The translations under genes and the position numbers were made by a program. A DNA stretch of 64,000 bases from contig NC_092797.1 of NCBI RefSeq assembly GCF_918797505.1, positions 48,086,157-48,150,156 of the forward strand, read 5' to 3'. Shown piece after piece: positions 46,234 to 57,747 of the stretch. Each line of letters opens with the position of its first letter. Position 1 is the stretch's first letter. The notes below the pieces were generated by a model. That model made no database searches, was not told the origin of the DNA, and saw nothing but the letters and a program-made list of their open reading frames with translations. Origin of the DNA: Bemisia tabaci. Taxonomy: Eukaryota > Arthropoda > Insecta > Hemiptera > Aleyrodidae.

Positions 46234-46623
46234 AAGTGGACGTATTTCTACCAAACAGACCTAGTATGTGGAGGTGAGAAATATGGGGTGTGCTCTTGGA
46301 AGCTGCATAAGAAGCAATGTAAAAGTGGGCGTGATTCCTTTTGTAGAATTGGAAAAGCGGGATTTCACATTCTATCAAAGAGACCTATGTGCCAACTGAA
46401 TGCGGGAGTCATGAGCCAGTGGCATGGCAAGAGAGCGTTGTGGACAGGGCTCATGAGTTAAAGACTCCCTCCAACGACCTCCCCGTTGTGCCGGCGCTCG
46501 TTCGTTGCCGCTGACGTCACTGGCGCTTTATTATTCTCATTCACTCTTTCGCAAAGAGAACTAACGAGCACACCCCATATTTCTCACTTGCACATAGGTC
46601 TGTTTGGTAGAAATACGTCCAAG
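46234..46623. mobile_element. L-family MITE (copy L3)
   Basis: The ends gtggacgtatttctaccaaa and tttggtagaaatacgtccaa are complementary, with inner arms gtgagaaatatggggtgtgc / accccatatttctcac. The interior has gagcgttgtggacagggctc and atgagttaaag, as in L4 and inverted in L2. Confidence 0.9.
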
Positions 46624-47194
46624 TGTGTGAAGCGCGACTCCTTCTTCTTCTATCCTCCATCCATTCTCCATCTTCCTTTCTTTGAAAAACGATATTTTTC
46701 TAATGCGCTGATGTTTTCAGTATCAAAGATCTCGGATGGAGAGCTTTGTCGATATGAAGCGACCTCGGCGGGCGTATTATGGGGTCCTGCCCTGCGATCG
46801 GGGTCAAGCGGGGCTTTGAATGCGCGGCCGGCGTTAGGTCAGCGATGTCTCCGACGTGGACGTGGACGTGCAAAGTCCGTCCTTTTCATCGACGTGAAAC
46901 AAATTCGGAGGAAAAAGCGGTAGCACGTAACATGAGGGAACCTCGTAATTAATCATTGCGCTTGAGACACGTCGCGTTGCTGCTCCTCCGCGCACGTTGC
47001 CACGCTTACCGCATCTCCGAGAAAAAATAAAACATTTTGGTGTGCATTGGAGGTTCATGAAAATGCTATCAATGCCGACTCTGAGAGAATATGAAGAATT
47101 GGATTTTGAGATATTAATGGCTTTGGGTGTGAGTTACGATGAAGGATGACGACGACCAAAGTGCGATAACACGTACTTGCATATCCACTGCGGG
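46624..47194. other. No gene recognised; CpG-rich at 46740-46900
   Basis: Open frames on both strands are short and match nothing. Confidence 0.4.
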
Positions 47195-48025
47195 GCAGAA
47201 TATCTTTTCCGCACCAAGTACATTTGTGGTAATTTTTCCGATTATCGTTGCCGCCAGTGTTCAAAAGTCACAGGGGCCAATGCGCCAATTGCGCCTAAAA
47301 AATCGGACATGGCGCCTGAAAAATGAAGGCACTGCGCCAACGTGGCCCCTAAAAACTGCCCCCTAAAAATCTGGATTTTCTTAGGAAGTCACAAGAAAAA
47401 AGGAAAACAAATTTATTTGAATTAAGAAAAAACTCAGAATTTTCAGCACTACGAGTGAAAGCTTTTCCTATTCTTCACGATTTCATTCTTAGTGCTTTTG
47501 TTTTTCCCAAGTTATAACTACTTACTAATTCTGTTACGAAAACATCATGCGTCTAACTTTTCACTAAATGCGCCGTAACATATGGGCAAAAAGTCAATTT
47601 AGCCCTTAAAACATCTTCAGTGGCGCGTAAAAATCGGGCTTGATGCGCCACATGGCTCCTAAAACTCAATGGTGAGTTTCGAACATTGGTTGCCGCACAA
47701 AATCAATTTCGCACAAATTAGATCAATAATTTATGGAAGAAATATCAAGAATTAAGAATAAGTTGAAGTATAAGCACGCAGATGAAAATAATGGAAAATT
47801 CATGGACGAAAATCTGGACCCTGAAGATCTCTGTTGGACTGCTGAGTAAGGTAAGAAATAATTTTTTCAATCTTTGTTCACTCATTTTTCTAAAATATGC
47901 CTCATAATTTCCTCGACGTTGCCATATACTACAGAAAATTATTCGTGCGAAAATGATTTTGTGCGGCAACGATAATCGGAAAAATGACCGCAAATGTACT
48001 TTGTGCGGAAAAGATAGTCAGCCTA
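47195..48025. mobile_element. Q element: MITE with about 90-bp inverted repeats, split by a hAT
   Basis: The left arm (gaatatcttttccgcaccaa, gtacatttgtggtaattttt, ccgattatcgttgccgc) resumes after the hAT insertion as acaaaatcaatttcgcacaa. The right arm (gcgaaaatgattttgtgcgg, then caacgataatcggaaaaatg and tgtgcggaaaagatag) is its complement. End positions are approximate. Confidence 0.85.
47255..47688. mobile_element. Non-autonomous hAT element, 8-bp TSD GTTGCCGC
   Basis: This 434-bp element is flanked by GTTGCCGC (47247-47254, 47689-47696). The ends are CAGTGTTCAAAAGTCAC and, from the other side, CAATGTTCGAAACTCAC. The subterminal parts repeat tgcgcc/ggcgc and ggcccctaaaaa motifs. It lacks a transposase. 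It inserted into the left arm of Q. Confidence 0.95.
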
Positions 48026-48029
48026 TTGC

Positions 48030-48250
48030 GATGTTTCAAAAATTCCACTCGGATTTCATTGTTTTTAAAGGAAAACAAGCTAATTTTATAGCTTAAAATT
48101 TATGCAGAAGATTCTGCTGATAGGGAAGAAAAACCTAAAAAGTTTTCAAAAAATTACGCTGATTAGTATTCTAGAGAAAAATAAAGTATGACAGATGTCT
48201 GCATTGTCGCAAACGGAGTTACGTGGCTCCACACTTTGCCCATCGATGTG
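48030..48250. mobile_element. J-family MITE (copy J5, diverged)
   Basis: It contains tttcaaaaattccactcgga at one end. At the other are agtatgacagatgtctgcat, then cgcaaacggagttacgtggc and tttgcccatcgatg. It starts directly where Q ends. Confidence 0.55.
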
Positions 48251-48734
48251 TGGGACGTGAATGAGCCACTTCTATTTTTAATGTACATTGCGAACGTCTT
48301 TTTATCACTTTCAAGTTCATTCTGAAATTTCTCGATAAGTTCGACGTGTTTTGCGTGGAATTTTGATGAGAGAGCATGGGCTGTGGTGCTTGATTTCCTA
48401 TTTTGTCTATAGTTATTTTCTTAGTTATATAGTTTCTTGGTTAGTCTATATCGTTAGTCTGTCTATCTGTCTGTAGTTATGATGATTTTTAGTCAATCGC
48501 GATTCGCAATGGAATCACTATTACCGACCCAGGGTTCTTCTCTCATATGTAACCGTTCACGGAAAAAGAGACCACAATCCAATGTGCTAAAATGTTGGGT
48601 AGGAAAATTTTCGTTACTTTGGGTCAAATAGTGAAATTTTAAGATTTTTGGTCGGATTTCAAGACGTAATCGGGCCCTGTTATTTAACTTTTCCCTTGAT
48701 CCTGAGAATCTCCTCATTGGCAGCATAGATCGGA
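48251..48734. other. No gene or repeat recognised
   Basis: A short tagtctata/gtctgtc repetition near 48440-48475. No open frame of interest. Confidence 0.4.
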
Positions 48735-48870
48735 GCATTGCGAGTTCACGCCTCGCGCCATAGCGCCTTCAATTTTGCAGATGCAACAAGGACATCCATC
48801 AAGCACGAATAGTTGTAGCTCTGCGCCGTCATCAACGCGTGTCCTTTATCTTTCCCTATTCCCACGTTGC
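48735..48870. repeat. B-family interspersed repeat (copy B5, reverse)
   Basis: cattgcgagttcacgcctcg, gcgccttcaattttgcagat, aagcacgaatagttgtagct and ctgcgccgtcatcaacgcg are the reverse complement of the B core. The tail cccacgttgcgtttgtttcc resembles that of B6. Confidence 0.75.
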
Positions 48871-48882
48871 GTTTGTTTCCGT

Positions 48883-49250
48883 CCTCCCTTGAAGTTGCAG
48901 ACTTCCCAAAACAATTTGTTTCATCCACAGAAAACTAGTCGACATATTTCTTTGAAAACTCACGCAATTTTTGTCTCTCTTTTGGGAGAGTATTCTGTTT
49001 AAATCTCAAGCTAGGTATTAAGGCTTATTTCTCTTTGAAAACATATAAGGAGAGCGGAATTTCTGAAATCCTCCAATTTGACTACGTTTTGCAATTCGGA
49101 TCTATAATTTCTAGCTCATCTGTAAAAACACTTATGTGCATAGGGGAACTAATGGTACATACGCTGTTTCTAAACTAAGCTAGAAGTTATAGGTCCGAAT
49201 CACAAAATGTAGTCCAATTAAAAAACGTGGTTTCGCACTTTGGCCATCGA
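48883..49250. mobile_element. J-family MITE (copy J6), split by N2
   Basis: aagttgcagacttcccaaaa, then ccacagaaaactagtcgaca and a tctctttgaaaacatataag block lead to gaaatcctccaa. After N2 it resumes as aaacgtggtttcgcactttg, gccatcgatg. N2 is therefore younger. Confidence 0.7.
49078..49218. mobile_element. N-family hairpin MITE (copy N2)
   Basis: About 141 bp with arms of about 50 bp: ttgactacgttttgcaattc / cacaaaatgtagtccaa outside, and ggatctataatttctagctc / aagctagaagttataggtcc inside. The centre has cacttatgtgcataggggaa. Confidence 0.9.
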
Positions 49251-49536
49251 TGTATTTAGATGTTTTATTCCTCACCTTATCCAATGTTCCATTGATTAAT
49301 GAGCTGAACTTTAGTATTTCTTGATCCCCAAAAACCTAGTTTCTCTCCACTGTGAGAGGAGCTGCAATTCTGCGATACAAAAAAGTTACACGCTGTTTTT
49401 AGAAGCCGAACAAAAAGAGGACCGAAAATTACGTCTTAAAATGGCAACCGATCTTCTACAGGGCCGTGAACTTTTCCGCAAACACGTGTAATTACCATAA
49501 ACAGGGATTAGAGCACCCCAAGTGCCGCGGGTGCCG

Positions 49537-50028
49537 CACAGTGGATCGAGTCAATTCGTCGTTTTCCGCACGAAAGAACGTAACTACATTTCAATGTTGC
49601 CAAATTTCCTTTCGTAAATTGCATTTTAACCAGGAAAGTATTGGGTATTTCTAACTGAAAATTTCACTGACTTTTCTTCCGATTTCATGCAAAAATCAAA
49701 CAAATTTGGATATAAATTGCACACTTACATTTTTGTAAAATAAATTAATTGTTGGAGTCAATTTGGCAACCTTGGATTGGAGTTACGTTCCTTCGTGCGG
49801 GAGACGACGAATTAGAGAGGTCGGACATGACATTTTTGACTATAAAGCTGCAAATTTTGATGTTTATTTCGTCGCACTTTAAGTTTCAATGGGTGCTATT
49901 GGAAGAAAATTTCACGAGGAAACCAATTGAACCTTTTTGAGAACCTCAAAGTTTTGTATGAACGGAGTTATAGGCGTTTAAAGTCTACAAATTTTGTCCA
50001 GCCTCTCCTGTTGACTCGAGCCACTGTG
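49537..50028. mobile_element. D-family Transib-like MITE (copy D3), 5-bp TSD TGCCG, split
   Basis: It starts CACAGTGGATCGAGTCAATT, is broken by a 253-bp MITE, and resumes agagaggtcggacatgacat. It ends in the complement of CACAGTG. TGCCG flanks both sides (49532-49536, 50029-50033). The right end read inward is CACAGTG, 24 bases, ACAAAATTT. Body blocks match D1 and D4 (caatgggtgctattggaaga; caaagttttgtatgaacgga). Confidence 0.9.
49557..49809. mobile_element. 253-bp MITE nested in D3, 4-bp TSD AATT
   Basis: It is flanked by AATT (49553-49556, 49810-49813). The ends CGTCGTTTTCCGCACGAAAG and, from the right, CGTCGTCTCCCGCACGAAGG continue into aacgtaact. The inner arms contain gttgccaaatttcctttcg and caatttggcaacc, as in family C, so it is a C relative with a different outer end. 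Confidence 0.9.
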
Positions 50029-50033
50029 TGCCG

Positions 50034-51850
50034 CGCCCTGACTCGCTGCCATCGACGACGTTTGGCGCCGCGAAAATTTAAAATTTGCCACGAACGCAGC
50101 CGTAAACAAGCCGGAGCCGAATCGGCGACATATTTTATCATTTTTAAGCCCGTTAAAGTGTAAAAAGGATCTTTTTTCAGCCATGCAAATGAGACCTCCC
50201 GTTTGTTTGCTCTCTTCGCCCATTTTCGCGGCAACAAATTTCCTTTTATGGCCCTGCGTATAAACACCACTAACAGCGTTGCAACAAGAGATGAGAAATC
50301 GTTTCAGTGTCCGCATCGATGTAGACTACACGGGCAAGAGAGGTAGAGGTCGTTGAATGATATGGACATTTTCAATCAACTGTGGTAGTACCTCAATTAA
50401 ATGTTGCTAATAGTATATTTTGGGTTCAGCCAAGGTGTTGGATTTGAATCATTAAAAAAACACTCATTATTAGCACATAAAATGGTTTTTTTATTTACTT
50501 TATGCATTTTGACACTTTGCGTCATCATCAGAGGTATCCAATCACTGAAGCATTTAAAATCGTAAAATTACTATCACATGTTGGTACATGGCACTCGTTA
50601 CATTACTCGTTACGTTACATAGCGTTACTCGAAAAAATTCTCAATCTACGAATGTAGATATATCGAAAGACATTCAGCATGAACGAACTGAAACTCTTTG
50701 CCTCTCTTACTTTAAAAATCTAAATTTTCGTATATACCCCCATTTTCAAAATTCTCTGTAAAGACGTTAATAGCATGTGACGCTGAATGTCTTAAAATAT
50801 ATTAACTAACTAACTAACTGTATCGATGTTGGATGTACTCATCACGATGGCAAGTCAATTTTTTGAAAAACACAGCTGTTGGACGTACAGCCATAGTCTA
50901 CACGGCAAAATAAAAAAGAATAGACAAGGAAAACTACTTTAAAATATCCACTGAAGAAGGTTAACCATCCTCGCGAAAAAACCCCCTCCGTAAATTAATA
51001 TTTAGCACTTATACTTCCTATATTTGTTTTTCTCCGGATGAATATAAAGATACAAGCGCTAGGGAGGGGGGGTTGCAAGGAGGGGGCGGGGGGTGTGAAG
51101 GGTAAAGTTATCCAACCGCGGCGTGGCGCGGCGGTTCGTCAGACATTTTTCAACACTTAGGAAGACCGAACTTTAATCATTTTCCTCCCGCGGCCTCGGC
51201 GAGTTGTAAAGGGACCTAATTTGCTATATTGCTTTTTTGGGTTCTGCCCGAAACTAGGCCCTTTGCAACCCGGCCCGGAGTAATCCGGAGCGCGTGGAAT
51301 GCGGTATATTTCATAGGACATGACTGCCACGCCACGCAAAAACCGCACCGCTCCAATATTAACCCTTCATGGATACGTCGTTTTCGCTGAGCGGGGTGGA
51401 TGATGAATCGAGATGGTTGCCATATCACGCTAAAAAATCAGGGTTTCCCCTAATATAGCTGAATGTAAATATCTGTTGGGAATCAAATGATGTTAAATGA
51501 TGATTAGGAACTTAGTCAAAAAGTGCAGATATACAAAATTGGATGTGTTTTTAATAAGTAGTTCTCAATTTGTTGGTATTTAGGACATGAAAATTTATAA
51601 AAAAAAACGATGAATTTCTCATAAAATTTAACTAATTAATGAGTTGAAAGGCGAAACGATGGGGGACTGGGAGAGAGTTTTCCTCCCTCCACGATTCCAC
51701 TTGAGTTTGCCCTGATTTGTTTTAATTTTTTTGTTTTTTCCTGTTACGGTGGTAGATCAATCCTGCCTGATGACTCGGTTCCTCTCAAAAATCTGAGAAT
51801 TTTTCTGGAGAATTGCGTGCCTTATTTTATACCTACACGATATGAACAAC
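50034..51850. other. No gene seen; G-rich tract and weak inverted pair
   Basis: A G-rich tract (ggaggggggggttg, gggggcgggggg) lies at about 51060-51097. An inverted pair (tatcgaaagacattcagcat near 50658; gctgaatgtcttaaaatata near 50780) and an (aact)n run at about 50803-50819 are present. Similar words gtagactacacggg and atagtctacacggc lie at 50330 and 50895. Confidence 0.45.
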
Positions 51851-52110
51851 TGGAAAAAATTTTCCAGAAAGAAACCAAGAGTATTCCAATGTTGCTAAGA
51901 TTGAGCAACTTTTTTTACCATGCAAATATGAACTGATCATCTAGACAAGTTTTATTTTTACTCCGAATCACCTATAAACTCGAGACAAAAATTCCTTTTT
52001 CTGAATTTTATTTCTTGCATGATGTCAGTAAATTATTTGCAAAAAATGTTTGTTGCATAATCCTAGCGACATTGGAATGCTTTCGGTTTCTACTTGCAAA
52101 ATGCAATCCA
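51851..52110. mobile_element. E-family MITE (copy E3)
   Basis: The left end has gaaaccaagagtattccaat, then gttgctaagattgagcaact. The right end has cctagcgacattggaatgct, then tacttgcaaaatgcaatcca. The interior matches E1 (aactataat-like, gagacaaaaattcc). Confidence 0.9.
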
Positions 52111-52133
52111 AAAATGTGCTGGAGATCAAATGC

Positions 52134-52335
52134 AGTATTTGAAGGTGTCTGAAATGTGATGAATTTTGAATCGAATTGGAGACCATCGAAGGAACTGAGC
52201 AAGGGGATACCCTTGGCTCATAAATTGAATAATTATTGGAGGAGTTATGACGAAATGATCTAATCTGCAGGAATACATGCGTTTAAAAACGGGAGATGCC
52301 GCCAGATGACGTCAGTAAGCGGTGCATTTTCTCAA
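52134..52335. repeat. M-family interspersed repeat (copy M2)
   Basis: aggtgtctgaaatgtgatga, ggggatacccttggctcata, gacgaaatgatctaatctgc and ccagatgacgtcagtaagcg match M1 at 33070. Confidence 0.75.
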
Positions 52336-53478
52336 ATTTTCGAAAATGAATCAAAGTATGCATTTCACTTGGAGTTTTATAAGTTGAAATGCAGAGCTAT
52401 AGGGGGCTGAGAGGGGGCTTCCTTCCCCTCAAGATTCCATCCCCTCTTCCTGTTTTTTAAATTATGGAGGTAGATTGATTCTTTCTGCCTGGTGACTAGG
52501 CCTCTCCCGAAAAATCTGAGGAATTTTCATGAAGAAGTGTTCGGCTTATCTTTTATCTGTGAAGTTGTTTTTTAAATACATTTTTTGGTATGCAAACCCC
52601 AATATTGCTTCTGAAACGACACAATTTTTTAAAAATTTTCCTAAGGAGGCTTCAAGTAAGCCCTTACCGAGAAGTCCCCTCAGACCATCCTTTGCAGCCG
52701 CGGAAGCTGCCAGACCCCCTATTTCAGCTTCCCCTAACCCACCTCGATGAATTGCCTCTCTGCTCCCCCCCTCCTCCCCCAAAAAATTCTCAGCTCCACC
52801 CTTGCAATAGACTCATAATCTCACACTCAGAGGGAACAATTGACCATTTACCAAGGCGTTTTAAAAAATTCCTAATTTTCAGCATCCGACAAGGGGCCGT
52901 TCACGAATTACGTTAAATTTTGAACAAAAAAATTTTTTTCAAAAAAATTTGGTTTTCTTAAAGTTAAATCCTTCCGAACTCAACTGAGCATCACTTTTTT
53001 AAAGCTAAAAATGCGTCGTTTTCTTATCGTTAAGTTTAAATTTTAAAAACTATGACAAAACGATATTTCTTCAACCAAAAATAATTGACTATAGGTTAGA
53101 ACCGTACGGATTTACCTTAAAAAAAATAAAAAATAAAATTGTCGACAAGAATCGACGCTGTAAGTCAAAATAATGTCTCCAGGCAAAATGTTTTCAGCGC
53201 TCCTCAGCCGCCCTCTATGAACAGCTCTCAAATGCACATTTTACGAGCCAATCTGGCGACGGGTGATGGTGATCGGACCGGGGGGGAGGGGGGTGTTCGG
53301 AGGCGCCAGCCCAACAGTGGTGGATGCGGATAATTTTGCGTCTCCCGCCGTTTTCAGTCTTTGAAGTACACATGTTAATAAAGCAAGGAATGGAAAGCGG
53401 CTGCGTTCCTGCCGAGCCTCCTCGCTTTTCCCTTTTTCCGCCACCGATGGCACCGTTCGCGGTCCCCAAGCGGCTTTT
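52336..53478. other. No gene or repeat recognised
   Basis: Pyrimidine-rich at 52640-52800. Imperfect aaaaaaattttttt symmetry near 52926-52950. A short G run at about 53279-53292. Open frames have no recognisable domains. Confidence 0.4.
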
Positions 53479-53731
53479 CTGCCTTCCTAAGGAAAAACAC
53501 CGTATGTACATTCGAGAGTTGCCAAATTTCCTCCTATTAAATACTCATTCCTGCGGAAAGTTATGAATATTAGTCCTTAAAATTTTCAGACTTTTTAGTT
53601 GGAATTACGGACAAAATTCTTTGAAAAATCGGAGGAGAAATATTCACAGATTTTCCTGAAAATTCGTGATTTGTCGAAGGAAATTTGGCAACACCTGATG
53701 GCTCATGCAGCGTTCTTCCTTAATACGACAG
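53479..53731. mobile_element. C-family MITE (copy C5)
   Basis: It runs from ctgccttcctaaggaaaaac to ttcttccttaatacgacag. Inner arms are gttgccaaatttcctccta and gaaggaaatttggcaacacc. At 253 bp it equals C4 and the D3 insert in length. TTT is present on both sides. Confidence 0.85.
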
Positions 53732-54014
53732 TTTAGGTATTGGGTCGTCTCTACAGGTGGCATCGTGCTCTCCTCATTTCGCGGTGTTTAAGTGCCGCGA
53801 CGTCGTCACTGCATTCACCTCTCTGTAATTCTGTGCCGAGCTTTTCCCCCTCAAGGCAGAATATTACAAGTGTTTTACGAGGAGGAGAAATTCGAAACAT
53901 CCTAAGTGCCATTGGGTATTCTACCGTTATGAGGGAGAACACCGTAAGAGCATTCAAATTTTGCCATATCCATCAAGCACGAATCAAGTAACGGCTCATC
54001 ATCAGCATAGGGAT
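53732..54014. other. Mixed sequence with a partial C-like end
   Basis: accgttatgagggagaacac, then cgtaagagcattcaaatttt at about 53925-53965 resembles a C left end. No gene seen. Confidence 0.4.
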
Positions 54015-54165
54015 GAAGCATTGCGAGTTCACGCCTCGCGCCATAGCGCCTTCAATTTTGCAGACGCAACACGGGCATTCATCAAGCACGAATAGTTGTA
54101 TCTCTGCGCCGTTATGGACGCGCGACCTTTCCATAGCTCTATTTCCATTCTGTGTTTGTTTCCGT
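54015..54165. repeat. B-family interspersed repeat (copy B6, reverse)
   Basis: It has cattgcgagttcacgcctcg, ccttcaattttgcagacgca, aagcacgaatagttgtatct and ctgcgccgttatggacgcg. It is close to B5. Confidence 0.75.
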
Positions 54166-54776
54166 TTTTTTATTTGTAGTAGTGCTTCAAGGAAGGGATA
54201 CATGAGCAACACAGCCGAGGATCCAAGAGACGTAATACTTCAAAAACTATCAAATTAATGTATTAAAGTACGGGTCAATTGATGTAAACTCGACTTGGGA
54301 TTTCATGTAAGAAAATATTTTTGGGCATCTTATGGGTTGAACAGAAATGATTCCCATTTGAGGCTTATGCTTTCATATCTTACGTTTTTTCTTTAATGTA
54401 CTTCATCAAGCGAAATACTGTTTCTATACAGACTGCATGAGTCTTTTACACGTTTTTTTCTGACTTTGTTATTACATACACCGGGTTTACACCACTTTTT
54501 ATTTCTGAAGTAGAAAGAATTAAAATGAACATGAAAATGAAAAGAACAGAAGCAGAAGAGAAGAAGGTGCGAAAAAGTTGACCAAAAGTGCTGAAGTGGC
54601 TAACTATATTAATTTGTGATGAGTGGATCTGTATTGCCAGCTTGCTTTGGTTTTAAATCGGAATTGGTTCCATATCGGTAGAGATAGGGGACATCGGAGA
54701 GCTTTTATGGTCGAAACGTAATTAGGCCTATTTGAAGATAGATAAAAAAAAGAATAAGAATGAAATCGTCTTCTTC
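54166..54776. other. No gene or repeat recognised
   Basis: AT-rich sequence with purine-rich stretch at 54520-54580. Confidence 0.4.
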
Positions 54777-55011
54777 CGGCCCAAGTATCACAAGCGCCAT
54801 GTGACGTTTAAAAATTCCTGCCGCCATTTTACTTTTTCATAGCAAAATTGTTGGTTGAATCTGTTTGAAACTTTCACTGAATATCATCGGCAGCACAAAG
54901 AAAATTCAGTGAACTTTTCGGACAGCTTCGTCGAATAATTTCTCTATGAAAAAAAATCAAATGACGGCGGAAATTTTGAAATGTCGCATGGTGCTTGTAT
55001 CACTTTGGCCG
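54777..55011. mobile_element. J-family MITE (copy J7)
   Basis: The ends cggcccaagtatcacaagcg, ccatgtgacg and cgcatggtgcttgtatcact, ttggccg are complementary. The next inner pair (ttcctgccgccattttactt; aaatgacggcggaaattttg) also pairs. The interior matches J2 loosely. Confidence 0.75.
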
Positions 55012-55949
55012 AAAGGTGACGAAATATCATCAGCTATCACCAAAATTTCCGTCAAACACCAGGTTATGGACCAAGAGAATGAATCGTAAAATTTACAACG
55101 AACATTGCATGGAATACTCCCCACTATAGAGGTACGATCGTGGACCGATGTGGCGTTAGTTCACCGCACCCTCTACCAGGTTCACTGCAGTCGTGCGGTA
55201 ACGGTTTTTAACACAAGTTTAAATTGGGAGTTGGGGGTCCTTATTTTTATTCTCTTGCTCCATGACTAGGTGACAACACGCTCTTTCACAAACAGTTTGC
55301 TTTTCAGCCTCTTCCTCTTACGATTGAGTAGTTTGAAATTGTTTACACCAGATGCAGCGGAACTTTCACCTTCGACAATATCATCTTATCTCCCTGGAAA
55401 CCCATAAAGAAAGATGCAGTTTTTGCAGTCTCTCCAGTTTCCCTCGGCGGGGGAGGGGTGGAACGTTCATTTGTGCAGCGGATGCCTTCGGGATGGAACG
55501 GAGTATTTACAACCACTGCATATTTGTTTTCATCCCCCGACTTCCCTCCCCGCGTTAGCCACTCCAAGCGGAAGGGTTGGTTTCGCGAGAGCTGAAGGGG
55601 TTGTAGCCGAAGCAGGGATGGGCATGCAGGAAGAAATTTTCTCGGCTACACTTTATCGGCTTGGGTCCAATGCGCGTCACCAAGGAAACATAGATGCCAT
55701 TCGTCCTCTTTTTCATAGATTTTTTGTTTCAGTTTTCATCTTCTTATCTTTTTTTCATGGACTGCTTTCATTTACACCGAGAGGATGATTCTTGAATAAA
55801 TGTGTACCAGACGTAATACGGTCTTCTGAGAAAAAAACCCTGCAATTAGTCTGAATTTAAATGTTAGCATGACTTCATCAAAATCACTTCTGATGGCCGT
55901 ATTCATTGTCGTTTCTTGAAAAGGTCCTTTTTGAAGGGACGCCCAAAAG
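55012..55949. other. No gene or repeat recognised
   Basis: The stretch 55414-55788 has a 124-codon plus-strand frame without recognisable features. Otherwise mixed sequence. Confidence 0.4.
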
Positions 55950-56253
55950 TTGGACCCCGTTTAGCAGAAAGGAACCGAGTCACAGGAATTATTGCCAAAT
56001 TTAACTGAGTAATTTAATTGTTATATACAATGTGTATTATATTATTATATATTATGTGTATTGTGTACAGTGTTATACAAAGTATATTTTTTTTGCGGAT
56101 TTTTTTGAAATTGTTAAGGCATTTGCCTCGTATTATGCAGAAAATTCATGGAGATTGGCAAAAAATCCGCACTTTTGTTTTCATGCAAAAAATTAGATTG
56201 CCCTATTGAATTTGGCAGAAGCTGATGTGACTTTGTCCCTTTCTGCTGTCCAA
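55950..56253. mobile_element. W-family MITE (copy W2)
   Basis: The left end is ttggaccccgtttagcagaa, then aggaaccgagtcac. The right end is aatttggcagaagctgatgt, then gactttgtccctttctgctg and tccaa. It shares W1's ends but has a different, AT-rich centre. Confidence 0.85.
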
Positions 56254-56542
56254 TTTATGATGCGATTGAGAGGGGTTTAAGGGAACGATTCTTACCGAAT
56301 TACAGTGAAATTCTGCAATGATTTTCTGGTTATAGATCCTCGTAATGGATTACTACGCTGCACCACTACAAAATACAAAATACAAAGGGAACATGTTGTA
56401 TGGTCCGCAAAGTTTAAGGAAGGGTCTCATACACCCTAGATAATGTCAAAATCATAGAATATTTCCTTCTGTATTTTTGTTTTTTGAAATGTGACGCTGC
56501 AGGACAAAAAGGGACCAAGTGTGGTGCAGGAGGAACGATACA
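56254..56542. other. Short spacer with E/N-like end fragment
   Basis: ctgcaggacaaaaagggacc, aag near 56500-56521 resembles an E-type end without a partner. Confidence 0.35.
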
Positions 56543-56838
56543 CAGGGTGCCTCATAAGAAATTATGTACCTTGAACGGACTCGAATCGAAAAACGCGTAT
56601 CTGTTCAACACTTATCTGGAGGGGGAGTTATCTGCTCGGCACATTTGCACTTCGGGGCCCCCGGGGTGTTCCGGCATTTTGCAATATTCAAATTCGTTCA
56701 TAAGATATTCAATATGGATAACTTCTGTTCTAACACCCTGTACATTGACATCGCAGCTTATAGAGGGGTAAAATCTGCATCGCACTTGACTCAAGTAACA
56801 CCCAAAATCAAGCAAATCGACCTTTTGGGGGCACCCTG
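56543..56838. mobile_element. P element: 296-bp MITE with CAGGGTGCC ends
   Basis: The ends CAGGGTGCCTC and, from the right, CAGGGTGCCCC match at 10 of 11 positions. A GC-rich core (ggggcccccggggtgttccg) lies near 56655. Short terminal repeats of this kind occur in several DNA transposon groups; I do not see a clear target duplication. Confidence 0.7.
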
Positions 56839-57000
56839 AAGTTTGAGGACAAAAACGGTGAATTCTAAAAAACCACTGTCTAAGACTTACAACATCATGA
56901 ATAATACAAATTATGGCTTGAAACTTTGACCTAACGTTCTTGGGAGTATTAGCGATTCTTTATGAGGCAGCAACTGAAAATCAATATTTTTAACCCCGAC

Positions 57001-57143
57001 TTGACTCCATTTTGCAATTAAGAACTACGATTACTGGCTTCAGCTTAAAAACACTAATGAGCATAGGGAAACTAATGGTGCAAACGCTGTTTCTAAACTG
57101 TGGCAGAAACTGTCGTCGCTAATTACTGTAAAATGCAGTCCAA
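57001..57143. mobile_element. N-family hairpin MITE (copy N3)
   Basis: The ends ttgactccattttgcaatta and tactgtaaaatgcagtccaa are complementary. The inner agaactacgattactggctt pairs with the far arm, and the centre has actaatgagcatagggaaac. Confidence 0.85.
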
Positions 57144-57210
57144 TTGTTTCATAAGAATATAATTTGAGTTTTCACCTCAAGGCTTTTCTACCCAGCTGCT
57201 TCACAAATGG

Positions 57211-57347
57211 TCGACACTTTGCGATTCGGAACTGTAATTTCTGGCCCCTCTGTGAAAATACTGATGCGCCTAGGGAAACTAATGGTATATACATCGTTTC
57301 GGAACTGAGCCAAAAATTGTAGTTCCTTCTTGCAAAATGTAGTCGAG
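57211..57347. mobile_element. N-family hairpin MITE (copy N4)
   Basis: gacactttgcgattcggaac, tgtaatttctggcccctctg on the left; gccaaaaattgtagttcctt, cttgcaaaatgtagtc on the right. It sits about 67 bp after N3. Confidence 0.85.
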
Positions 57348-57395
57348 ACGGACTGCATTATGCGATTGAGACCTACAATTTCTGGCTTATCCGCA

Positions 57396-57660
57396 CACTG
57401 CGAAAAAAAGTTCTGTCATATGAACCGAATGTACGGTATGTTCAATATCGGCCATATTATTCGGTTCATGAGACCGCTCTCTCGGTTCTGGAAACCGTAT
57501 TCTCAGTTCATTCAACCGAGCTTTTAAGTTAGTTCTGTTCGGTTTGAATGCTCGATTGCATGAATCGAAGACAAGGTTCCAAGAACCGCGAGAGCGGTTA
57601 CATGAACCGAACGATACGGCCAATATTGAACATTGTACTTTGGGTTTATATGGCCGAAGT
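57396..57660. mobile_element. O element, CACTG...AAAAAAA type, inside N5
   Basis: It begins cactgcgaaaaaaagttctg and ends gaagttttttttata. The inside repeats cggttcatg/catgaaccg and ggttc in both directions, as in F and H but with another motif. The right end lacks CAGTG. Confidence 0.75.
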
Positions 57661-57747
57661 TTTTTTTATAAAAACACTTAGGTGCACAGAGAAGTCAATG
57701 CTACATACGTTGTTCCTAAACTGAGCCAGAAACTGTAGTTCCTAATT

